A stretch of 38,102 nucleotides of DNA from positions 1 through 38,102 of the forward strand of contig CAMNPM010000022.1 in NCBI GenBank assembly GCA_946548065.1, read 5' to 3'. This document shows, piece after piece, positions 7,679 to 14,604 of the stretch (its first letter is position 1; each line of letters starts with the position of its first letter). The stretch is from an uncultured Prevotella sp. Its GTDB lineage: Bacteria > Bacteroidota > Bacteroidia > Bacteroidales > Bacteroidaceae. The notes below the pieces were generated by a model that saw only the letters and a program-made list of their open reading frames with translations, did not search any database and was not told the origin of the DNA. The translations under genes were made by a program, and so were the position numbers.

Positions 7679-8992
7679 ATGAAGAAGTATTTTGTAATGA
7701 TGATGATGGCTGTCACGGCCTTTAGCCTGACAGCATGTAAGAACGATGACGACGCAGTAAAACTGGTTAAACTGACAGTACAAGTAACGGGGGTCGACAG
7801 CGAAGATGCCTTTGACGTGGTACTGACCAACGCTACCACAGCTTCCAGCTATACCCAGCCTACCGATGCTACCGGTGCTGCCACTTTCGAGGTTACCGCC
7901 GGTATCTATAATGCCACTGTTTCCAAGACAGCCTACAAAGAGGGCTATCGCTACATCTACAACGGAACAGCCAGCAACATCACCCTGACAGCCGGCAAAG
8001 ACGCCACCGCCATCATCGAGCTGAAGGAGGCCAAGACCAGTCAGGTGATTATAAAAGAGCTCTACAATGGCGGCTGTAAGACTGACGAAGGAAAGAATTT
8101 CCAGCAGGACAAGTGCGTTATCCTGTATAACAATACAGCAGAAAAAGCCACGCTGACCAATCTGGGCTTCGGAATGGCATCACCTGCCAATTCGCAGGCA
8201 AACAACAAAAACTATGGGGACGACGGCAAGCTGACCTATGAGTCACAAGGCTTCACTCCCTCCTGGAACGGCATCTGGTTCTACTCAGGGACCATCGAAA
8301 TGGAGCCTTATTCACAATTGGTTATCAATGTGCAGGGTGCCATTGACAACACCCAGACTCATAGCCAGTCTGTCAACTATGCCAATGCCAGCTACTACTG
8401 CATGTACGACCCCGAGAGCGGATATAACAGCACCAGCTACTATCCCACACCTGCCGATGTTATTCCTACATCACACTATCTGAAAGCTGTCCGCGTAGGT
8501 CTTGGCGTCGCATGGTCACTGAGCGTATCATCTCCTGCTCTCTTCGTATATCAGGCACCCAACGTCAATCTTAGTGAATATGCCAACAACAGTAGCAACC
8601 TCTGGTATGACGGCGGAAGCGAGGGACAGCAGGTATGGGCTTGTGTCAAAATCTCCAACGAGTGGGTCTTCGATGGTATCGAGGTCTTTTCTAATGCCTA
8701 TGATGACAACAAGAAGCGTCTGACAAGCGATATTGACGCTGGTTCCGTCGGTTTGACCAACTATCTGGGACACTCGCTCTACCGCAACGTTGACAAGGCC
8801 GCTACCGAGGCTCTGGCAGAGAATGCCGGCAAACTGGTTTATAACTACTCTCTGGGCGTTGACAGTTCTACCGACCCCAGCGGCATTGATGCAGAGGCTT
8901 CCATGAAGAATGGTGCCCACATCATCTTTATGGACACCAATAACTCGACCGCAGACTTCCACGAGCGCCAGAAATGTTCATTAAGAGACTAA
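7679..8992 (+). CDS. DUF4876-type surface lipoprotein
   Basis: The product has 437 residues. The N-terminus ends in the lipobox LTAC, and the next residues KNDDD match the acidic export signal that sends Bacteroidetes lipoproteins to the cell surface. Residues about 28-115 look like a beta-sandwich of the carboxypeptidase-regulatory kind; the remainder, with VIIKELYNGGC near 122 and many Asn, Ser and Tyr residues, resembles DUF4876. It starts 20 bp after the receptor gene and overlaps the next gene by 19 bp, so it is almost certainly co-expressed and probably acts as the ligand-capturing partner of the receptor. The family name comes from recall and was not searched. Ligand unknown. Confidence 0.8.
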   Translation: MKKYFVMMMMAVTAFSLTACKNDDDAVKLVKLTVQVTGVDSEDAFDVVLTNATTASSYTQPTDATGAATFEVTAGIYNATVSKTAYKEGYRYIYNGTASNITLTAGKDATAIIELKEAKTSQVIIKELYNGGCKTDEGKNFQQDKCVILYNNTAEKATLTNLGFGMASPANSQANNKNYGDDGKLTYESQGFTPSWNGIWFYSGTIEMEPYSQLVINVQGAIDNTQTHSQSVNYANASYYCMYDPESGYNSTSYYPTPADVIPTSHYLKAVRVGLGVAWSLSVSSPALFVYQAPNVNLSEYANNSSNLWYDGGSEGQQVWACVKISNEWVFDGIEVFSNAYDDNKKRLTSDIDAGSVGLTNYLGHSLYRNVDKAATEALAENAGKLVYNYSLGVDSSTDPSGIDAEASMKNGAHIIFMDTNNSTADFHERQKCSLRD

Positions 8993-10581
8993 TACTTCCC
9001 CTTACATTCCTGTGTGTAGCACTAAATGGCTACACACAGGATTCTCTATTGCTTCGCAACTACGAGTTTGTGAAGCTGCAAACTCCGTGGCTTACCAGCA
9101 ACAACGCTGCCGGACTGACAGCTTATCAAGCCAGGAACATTGCAACAGCCGAGGCCGGCCTCAGCTATGCCGAAGGAGGACTTATCGACTATTGGCAAGC
9201 ACCGCGTGTACTGCAATTTAATGTGCGGGCCGAGGCCTTCCAACGACTGTCGGCACGAACGGTAGTCTATGGAGCCATCGGCTATGACAACTATACTGGC
9301 AGACAGATGACAGGGTCGGCATTCATCGACCCCACACGCAAGCCCTTCAACATCGTAGAAGACTCGCTGACTAACACCGGGCGCAAACATCGCGACACCT
9401 ACCAGCTGACAGGAGCCGTTGGCATAGACTTGGGCAAAGGCTATTCCTTGGGCGGCCGCATCGACTACACATCGGCCAACTATGCCAAATACAAAGACCT
9501 GCGGCACAGCAACAAACTGATGGACCTCCAGCTGTCCGTAGGTGCCACAGCCCACGTACTCAGCTGGTTAACCATTGGTGCCAACTATCTGTACCACCGC
9601 AATACCGAAAGCTTGACCTTCAGCACCTATGGAAGGGAAGAGAAAGTGTACAAGTCGCTGATTGACCATGCGGCCTTCATGGGACGGGTGGAGCAATTCG
9701 GAAACTCAGGCTACACAGAGAAAGGACGAGAAATTCCCCTGGTGGAAGACCAACATGGTGGCAGCATCCAGCTGGAGGCACACCCGAAAGGGCCTTGGGC
9801 GTTCTATGCTGATGCAACCATTTGCCACGGCAGTGGCTACTATGGGCGTAAGTCGCCTTATACCATCACCTTCACCAATCACAACCGCGACATCATCACG
9901 GCAGATGCCTGGGTCCGGTATCTTGCCGGGACAGCACGGCATACACTGAAGTTCACCTTCCAGCATGAGAAGCTGAAGAACAATGCAGAAACATACCGTG
10001 AGTTAACCAACCAGAATGGCGCGCACTATTACGAATACTATGATGCCGTGAACGTGGCCGAGAAGTCTTGGACCGACCTACAGTTCGACTACACAGCCGA
10101 CTTGCAGATACAGGGCGAGCTGCCCACTTGGACACTGAAGGCAGGTTTCAACTGGCAACAGCGCAAGCTGACAGGTATACAATATCCTTACTTCCGCAAA
10201 CAGCAACTGAAGACAGCGCGAGGTTTTGTGTCAGCTGTCAGAAACATTCTGATGCGCAAAGGAGTACTATCGGCAACAGCACGTTTCAGTTACCAGAAAG
10301 GCAGCGGCAATTCTTTTGAAGATGGCATCTACCAGACACCTTCCGACGAGGACTACTTGCCACCCACGATGGAAGCATTCCTCTATCAGGAATACCGCTA
10401 CCTGACTGCCGCACAGTATGCCTTTGGAGCTGACGTCAGATATGCTTTCATATTCCCCGGCACACAGTTGGCAACCTACGTCAAAGGCGGTGTTGACTAC
10501 AAGAACAGCAATACGTCCAACGACTATACCGACGGCAACTACCGCCTCGGCCTGAACGTGGCCATAGGCTGCCTGTTTTAG
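8974..10581 (+). CDS. Outer-membrane beta-barrel protein (DUF6850-like)
   Basis: The product has 535 residues with a signal peptide (MFIKRLILPLTFLCVALNGYTQ). The rest shows alternating hydrophobic and polar strands rich in Tyr, Gly and Arg, ending YRLGLNVAIGCLF with an aromatic last residue, as in outer-membrane barrels. It contains neither a plug domain nor a TonB box, so it is not a receptor. Its start lies inside the end of the DUF4876 gene (19-bp overlap), which implies translational coupling. In Bacteroidales a barrel named DUF6850 often follows DUF4876 and a TonB receptor; I assign it by that context and by sequence character. Its role in ligand passage or in anchoring the lipoprotein is unknown. 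Confidence 0.75.
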   Translation: MFIKRLILPLTFLCVALNGYTQDSLLLRNYEFVKLQTPWLTSNNAAGLTAYQARNIATAEAGLSYAEGGLIDYWQAPRVLQFNVRAEAFQRLSARTVVYGAIGYDNYTGRQMTGSAFIDPTRKPFNIVEDSLTNTGRKHRDTYQLTGAVGIDLGKGYSLGGRIDYTSANYAKYKDLRHSNKLMDLQLSVGATAHVLSWLTIGANYLYHRNTESLTFSTYGREEKVYKSLIDHAAFMGRVEQFGNSGYTEKGREIPLVEDQHGGSIQLEAHPKGPWAFYADATICHGSGYYGRKSPYTITFTNHNRDIITADAWVRYLAGTARHTLKFTFQHEKLKNNAETYRELTNQNGAHYYEYYDAVNVAEKSWTDLQFDYTADLQIQGELPTWTLKAGFNWQQRKLTGIQYPYFRKQQLKTARGFVSAVRNILMRKGVLSATARFSYQKGSGNSFEDGIYQTPSDEDYLPPTMEAFLYQEYRYLTAAQYAFGADVRYAFIFPGTQLATYVKGGVDYKNSNTSNDYTDGNYRLGLNVAIGCLF

Positions 10582-10636
10582 TTGAGCGTTTTTCATTACT
10601 TTCGCTCAAAAAAGCAAAAGAAACATTTTTCTTTTG
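10582..10636 (+). terminator. Possible terminator region after the receptor operon
   Basis: Two hairpins follow the stop codon: TTGAGCG (10582-10588) with CGCTCAA (10603-10609), and CAAAAGAAA (10615-10623) with TTTCTTTTG (10628-10636), the latter followed by GTTTT. The second arm also provides the -33 element of the next promoter. Confidence 0.4.
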
Positions 10637-10664
10637 GTTTTATGCTTGCTTATTAGTACCTTTG
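10633..10664 (+). promoter_or_regulatory. Promoter of the YbhN-like gene
   Basis: TTTG (10633-10636), a 20-bp spacer and TACCTTTG (10657-10664). The probable ATG at 10673 is only 8 bases past the -7 element, so the mRNA would have little or no leader. Confidence 0.7.
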
Positions 10665-10672
10665 CATGCGCA

Positions 10673-11734
10673 ATGAAGATTCGGAATGTCATACTGAAGA
10701 TACTGATGCCGCTGCTGTTGGGTACTGGCATCCTCTACTGGATGTACCGCGGTGAAGACTGGCAGACGATAGTCCACGTAGCCACTGAGGAGATGAACTG
10801 GACTTGGATGTTGCTATCGTTCCCGTTTGGCATCCTGGCCCAGGCTTTTCGCGGATGGCGCTGGCGGCAGACGCTGGAGCCTGTGATAGCGGAACGTGAA
10901 GCAGGGAGCGAGGGTAAACAGCCGTCTCTGCGCTCCTCAGTACTGATACATAGTATTTTTCTTTCCTACGCTGCCTCACTTGTAATTCCGCGCGTGGGCG
11001 AGTTTACGCGCTGTGGAGTACTGAAGCGCTATGAGGGAGTCTCGTTTCCCAAGGCCCTGGGGACAGTGGTGACAGAACGGGCCATCGACTCGCTGCTGGT
11101 GATGGGCATCACGCTGGTGGTGCTGCTGTTGGAGATGAGCACCTTCGGAACCTTCTTCCACAAGACAGGCACCAGCCTGGAGGGTATCCTGCATGGATTC
11201 TCGTGGGCAGGCTACCTGGTGGTTGCCATCTGCACAGGGGCAATCCTGATACTGCTACACTTCCTGCTAAGAAAGCTGTCCATATATAATAAGGTACGCG
11301 CGACATTCCGAGGCATTTGGCAAGGAATTATCTCGCTGAAGGACGTAAGCAACATCCCGCTGTTCGTATGCTTCACATTAGGCATATGGCTCAGCTACTT
11401 CCTACACTACTACCTGACATTCTTCTGTTTCGACTTCACGGCCCGTCTGGGACTGGGCTGCGCGCTGGTGACATTCATCGTGGGAAGCATCGCCGTGATA
11501 GTGCCAACACCCAACGGGGCAGGTCCATGGCATTTTGCGGTGAAGACCATGCTCATTCTATACGGAGTGGCCGACGAGCATGCACTCTACTTCGTGCTCA
11601 TTGTCCACACGGTGCAAACGCTGCTCGTAGTGCTACTGGGCATCTACGCCTGGCTGACCCTGAGTTTTACGGGGGTGCGAGGGCACGGAGGTACGGGTGT
11701 ACGGGGGTGCGAGGACACGGAGGTGCGAGAATAG
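10673..11734 (+). CDS. YbhN/UPF0104 (lysylphosphatidylglycerol synthase transmembrane-like) membrane protein
   Basis: The product has 353 residues from the ATG at 10673. An upstream ATG at 10634 lies inside the promoter and is rejected. About eight hydrophobic helices are visible, with the family motif GEFTRCGVLKRYEGVSF followed by VVTERAIDSL near residues 107-140, and a late PTPNGAGPWHF segment. Relatives are flippase-like integral membrane proteins, some fused to aminoacyl-phosphatidylglycerol synthases; this one has no catalytic domain, so its substrate cannot be stated. The last 20 or so residues (GVRGHGGTGVRGCEDTEVRE) are not family sequence. They are encoded by a 32-bp G-rich tandem repeat at 11668-11730, as if a repeat had replaced the original 3' end. 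Confidence 0.82.
   Translation: MKIRNVILKILMPLLLGTGILYWMYRGEDWQTIVHVATEEMNWTWMLLSFPFGILAQAFRGWRWRQTLEPVIAEREAGSEGKQPSLRSSVLIHSIFLSYAASLVIPRVGEFTRCGVLKRYEGVSFPKALGTVVTERAIDSLLVMGITLVVLLLEMSTFGTFFHKTGTSLEGILHGFSWAGYLVVAICTGAILILLHFLLRKLSIYNKVRATFRGIWQGIISLKDVSNIPLFVCFTLGIWLSYFLHYYLTFFCFDFTARLGLGCALVTFIVGSIAVIVPTPNGAGPWHFAVKTMLILYGVADEHALYFVLIVHTVQTLLVVLLGIYAWLTLSFTGVRGHGGTGVRGCEDTEVRE
11668..11730. repeat. Imperfect 32-bp G-rich tandem repeat, two copies
   Basis: Copy one (11668-11699) and copy two (11700-11730) both begin TACGGGGGTGCGAGG and continue CACGGAGGT. They encode the C-terminal tail of the YbhN-like protein and end at its stop codon. Confidence 0.65.
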
Positions 11735-11788
11735 TTTTGCTAATGAAATGATCGTTATAGGCAACAATCGACAAACCAAATAATAACC

Positions 11789-11839
11789 AGAGGAATGGGT
11801 AATCTCGCACTCATGTGCCAGAGTCCTCCACCCTCCTCT
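11789..11839 (+). promoter_or_regulatory. Leader hairpin before pepD
   Basis: AGAGGA-GGGT (11789-11800, two-base bulge) pairs with ACCC-TCCTCT (11830-11839). An inner GCAC/GTGC hairpin lies in its loop. It sits 15 bases before the PepD start. A TAGTTTTG at 11732-11739 is a possible -7 element, but no -33 match was found. Confidence 0.35.
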
Positions 11840-11854
11840 AAAAAAATTACTACA

Positions 11855-13315
11855 ATGAACGAAATTCAAAATTTAAACCCACAGTGCATCTGGAAGAACT
11901 TCTATGCACTCACACAAGTGCCACGCCCAAGCGGACACTTGGAGAAAGTACAGCAATTCCTGCTCGACTTCGGCAAGCAAGCTGGTGTGGAAGCCTTTAA
12001 GGACCCCGCCGGCAACATAGTGATGCGCAAGAAAGCCAGTGCAGGCATGGAAAACCGAAAGGGAGTGATTCTGCAGGCACACATGGATATGGTGCCACAG
12101 AAGACTCCTGAGTCACAGCACAATTTCGAGACCGACCCTATCGAGCCTTGGATCGACGGAGAATGGGTGAAGGCCAAAGGCACCACCCTGGGAGCCGACA
12201 ATGGTCTGGGCGTAGCAGCCATCATGGCCGTGATGGAGGACAAGACACTGAAGCACGGGCCTATCGATGCCCTCATCACGCGAGATGAGGAGACGGGCAT
12301 GTTTGGTGCCAACGAGCTGCCCGAGGGTGAACTACAGGGCGACATCCTGCTCAACCTGGACAGCGAGCATTGGGGTAAGTTCGTCATCGGTTCGGCTGGC
12401 GGCATCGACGTCACCGCCACACTCGACTATCAGGAGGTAGACACCGACCCCGAGGACAGCGCAGTACGCCTGACGGTGAAGAACCTGCGTGGAGGACACA
12501 GCGGACTGGAGATCAACGAAGGGCGCGGCAATGCCAACAAGCTGCTGGTGCAGATTGTGCGCGAGGCCATCAGCGAGACAGAAGCTCGCCTGGCATCATG
12601 GAATGGTGGTAACATGCGTAACGCTATCCCCTTCAAGGCAGAGGCTGTACTGACACTACCCAAGGAGAACATTGCCGCTCTGAAAGAGATGGCCGCTGAC
12701 TGGAAAGAAACCTTCAACGACGAGTACAAGCTCATCGAACCGCAAGGCGTGGAGGTACTCGTAGAGGAGGTAGCCACACCTGCCAAGGAAGTGCCTGTTG
12801 AGATTCAAGACAATCTGGTAGATGCTATTTTCGCCTGCCACGACGGAGTCATCCGCTTCATTCCCGCCTACCCCAACGTGGTTGAGACAAGCTCTAACCT
12901 TGCCATCATCAACATTGGCGGAGGCAAGGCCGCTCTCAAGATTCTCGCTCGTTCCAGCCGTGAAGACATGAAGGACTATGTGGTGACCATGCTGGAGAGC
13001 TGCTTCAACATGGCAGGCATGAAAGTGGAGACCGCTGGCAGCTATGGCGGCTGGGATCCCAACCCCGACTCAGAGATTCTGCACCTGCTGCTGAAGGAGT
13101 ACAAAGAACTGTTCGGCAAGGATGGCATCATACAGGTAGACCATGCCGGACTGGAGTGCTCGGTAATCCTGGGCAAGTATCCGCATCTGGACGTGGTAAG
13201 CCTGGGACCCACGATGAAGTCGCCCCATACCACCACAGAGCGCGCCCTCATCGAGACCGTCGCCCCATTCTGGCAGCTGCTGAAGAAGACACTGGAGGAC
13301 ATTCCTGTTAAGTGA
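11855..13315 (+). CDS. pepD: Cytosolic non-specific dipeptidase (aminoacyl-histidine dipeptidase), M20 family
   Basis: The product has 486 residues, the usual length for PepD. The start at 11855 (MNEIQNLNPQ) is chosen because the 20 codons upstream read through the leader hairpin and lack family character. Di-zinc ligands and catalytic residues are visible: His76 and Asp78 in QAHMDMV, Asp115 in GADNG, Glu145-Glu146 in DEETGMFG, Asp169 in NLDSEHW, and a late His in the MKSPHTTTE segment. The inserted dimerisation domain lies in the middle (about 190-400). It cleaves a broad range of dipeptides in the cytoplasm and has no signal peptide. Transcribed alone; a strong terminator follows. Confidence 0.93.
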   Translation: MNEIQNLNPQCIWKNFYALTQVPRPSGHLEKVQQFLLDFGKQAGVEAFKDPAGNIVMRKKASAGMENRKGVILQAHMDMVPQKTPESQHNFETDPIEPWIDGEWVKAKGTTLGADNGLGVAAIMAVMEDKTLKHGPIDALITRDEETGMFGANELPEGELQGDILLNLDSEHWGKFVIGSAGGIDVTATLDYQEVDTDPEDSAVRLTVKNLRGGHSGLEINEGRGNANKLLVQIVREAISETEARLASWNGGNMRNAIPFKAEAVLTLPKENIAALKEMAADWKETFNDEYKLIEPQGVEVLVEEVATPAKEVPVEIQDNLVDAIFACHDGVIRFIPAYPNVVETSSNLAIINIGGGKAALKILARSSREDMKDYVVTMLESCFNMAGMKVETAGSYGGWDPNPDSEILHLLLKEYKELFGKDGIIQVDHAGLECSVILGKYPHLDVVSLGPTMKSPHTTTERALIETVAPFWQLLKKTLEDIPVK

Positions 13316-13401
13316 AGAGTGAAGAATGAAGAGTGAAGAGTGAAAAGTGGTGTGCGACAGCAAATTTTTCACGCTTCACTCTTCACTTTTCACTTTTTTT
13401 T
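13310..13401 (+). terminator. Terminator of pepD made of GTGAA-type repeats
   Basis: AAGTGAAGAGTGAAG (13310-13324) is exactly complementary to 13374-13388. The intervening DNA holds further GAGTGAA copies that allow other registers. A run of eight T follows at 13394-13401. The stem begins inside the pepD stop codon region. Confidence 0.75.
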
Positions 13402-13403
13402 AT

Positions 13404-13411
13404 TACCTTTG
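13404..13411 (+). promoter_or_regulatory. Promoter -7 element of corA
   Basis: TACCTTTG, followed by C. The -33 position falls inside the terminator arm and has no clear TTTG. Transcription would begin near 13418, leaving a leader of about 125 bases. Confidence 0.55.
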
Positions 13412-13439
13412 CACACGAATAACCAAAATAACAACAAAA

Positions 13440-13475
13440 ATGGACGATTACCCGGCGAATCAAAACAAATTGTAA
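13440..13475 (+). CDS. Putative 11-residue leader peptide of corA
   Basis: An ATG in an A-rich context (AACAAAAATGG) opens a frame encoding MDDYPANQNKL and then a stop. It ends 12 bases before the first arm of the leader pseudoknot. It has an Asp-Asp and a Pro, loosely like Mg-responsive leader peptides upstream of transporters in enterobacteria. Translation is not shown. Confidence 0.35.
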   Translation: MDDYPANQNKL

Positions 13476-13487
13476 GGCGGGGGACAA

Positions 13488-13540
13488 GTGGCAAAGCTGC
13501 TAATCCCTTTGCCGCTAAACTCATTAAAAAAGGATTAGCA
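13488..13540 (+). promoter_or_regulatory. Structured corA leader: possible H-type pseudoknot covering the ribosome binding site
   Basis: Stem 1 pairs 13488-13496 (GTGGCAAAG) with 13507-13515 (CTTTGCCGC), including one G-U pair. Its 10-base loop contains TGCTAATCC (13498-13506), exactly complementary to GGATTAGCA (13532-13540). The latter overlaps the AAGGA ribosome binding site and ends two bases before the corA ATG. The two pairings can nest as a pseudoknot with an A-rich connecting strand or act as alternatives. Not recognised as a known riboswitch class. Confidence 0.5.
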
Positions 13541-13542
13541 CA

Positions 13543-14469
13543 ATGAAAACTTACTGGAACACCCAAGGCGGGCTGCGCCAAATAGACGATTGGCAGCCCA
13601 ACTGCTGGATACAAGTGACGTGTCCGACCGACGAGGACCAACAGATGATGGAGGAGCAGTACAACATTCCCGACTACTTCTTCTCAGACATCAGCGATAC
13701 CGATGAGCGCGCCCGCTACGAATACGATGACGGATGGATGCTCATCATCCTGCGCATACCTTATGTCAAAGAGGTGCGCTCACGAACACCCTATACTACC
13801 GTACCCTTAGGCATCATCCATAAGCGCGACGTCACCATCACCGTATGCTACTACGAGACGAACATGATGATCGACTTCGTGAGCTATCAGCAGAAACGAG
13901 GAGTAGGATTCACCGACTACGTGGACATGATCTTCCGTCTGTTCCTCTCGTCGGCCGTATGGTACCTGAAGCGCCTGAAGCAAATCTCGATGCTGATAGA
14001 CAAGGCTAAGCGCAACCTGGACCGCGAGGTGAACAACGAAAGCCTGATAGGCCTGAGCCGACTGCAGGACTCGCTGACCTACTTCAACACCTCGATACGC
14101 GGCAACGAGAACCTGCTGTCGAAGCTGAAGTTCAAGTTGCAGATAGACGAATTGGATGCCGACCTCATCGAGGACGTCAACATCGAGATGACCCAGGCTC
14201 GCGAGACCACCAGCATCTACTCGAACATCCTGGAGTCGACGATGGACACCTACCAGAGCATTATCAACAACAACATGAACACCATCATGCGTACACTCAC
14301 CTCGGTGACCATTATCCTGATGCTGCCCACATTGGTCGCATCCTTCTTCGGCATGAACCTCATCAATGGCATGGAGGACAGTCCGGTAGGATTCGTCATC
14401 GCTATCGTACTCTCTGTGGCGATTTCTATTGTCTCTTTGCTCATTTTCAGGCATAAACGGCTGATTTAA
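13543..14469 (+). CDS. corA: CorA-type magnesium/divalent cation channel
   Basis: The product has 308 residues. It has a cytoplasmic alpha/beta domain (1-140), a long stalk helix (about 150-250) and two C-terminal membrane helices. The CorA signature GMN is at residues 270-272 at the end of helix one (TLTSVTIILMLPTLVASFFGMN), followed by the short loop LINGMEDSP and helix two. The C-terminal RHKRLI is basic, as expected for the inner face. It forms a pentameric channel importing Mg2+ and sometimes Co2+ or Ni2+. It is preceded by an unusual structured leader with an upstream mini-frame, which suggests post-transcriptional control. Confidence 0.93.
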   Translation: MKTYWNTQGGLRQIDDWQPNCWIQVTCPTDEDQQMMEEQYNIPDYFFSDISDTDERARYEYDDGWMLIILRIPYVKEVRSRTPYTTVPLGIIHKRDVTITVCYYETNMMIDFVSYQQKRGVGFTDYVDMIFRLFLSSAVWYLKRLKQISMLIDKAKRNLDREVNNESLIGLSRLQDSLTYFNTSIRGNENLLSKLKFKLQIDELDADLIEDVNIEMTQARETTSIYSNILESTMDTYQSIINNNMNTIMRTLTSVTIILMLPTLVASFFGMNLINGMEDSPVGFVIAIVLSVAISIVSLLIFRHKRLI

Positions 14470-14489
14470 TTCATTTTTATTAAAAAAAA

Positions 14490-14521
14490 TTAGGTCGTTT
14501 CGTTTTTTTTCACTAATTTTG
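14490..14521 (+). promoter_or_regulatory. Promoter of the DUF349 gene
   Basis: TTAG (14490-14493, one mismatch to TTTG), a 20-bp spacer and TAATTTTG (14514-14521). The leader that follows carries a short hairpin (CTGC/GCAG within CAGG/CCTG, about 14531-14562). Confidence 0.55.
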
Positions 14522-14604
14522 CCAAGAATCCAGGTATAGCTGCCCTGTGCAGAGGTGTGCCTGATAATATGTGACTAACCCTATCATTCACCAAAAACAA
14601 CAAG

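Noticed and set aside
8974..8992. Possible frameshift between the DUF4876 and barrel genes
   Set aside because: The 19-bp overlap joins a complete lipoprotein to a new signal peptide, which is normal translational coupling.
13340..13546. A 68-codon frame overlapping the corA leader
   Set aside because: It runs through the terminator and the structured leader and overlaps the corA start. Its residues follow from repeat DNA.
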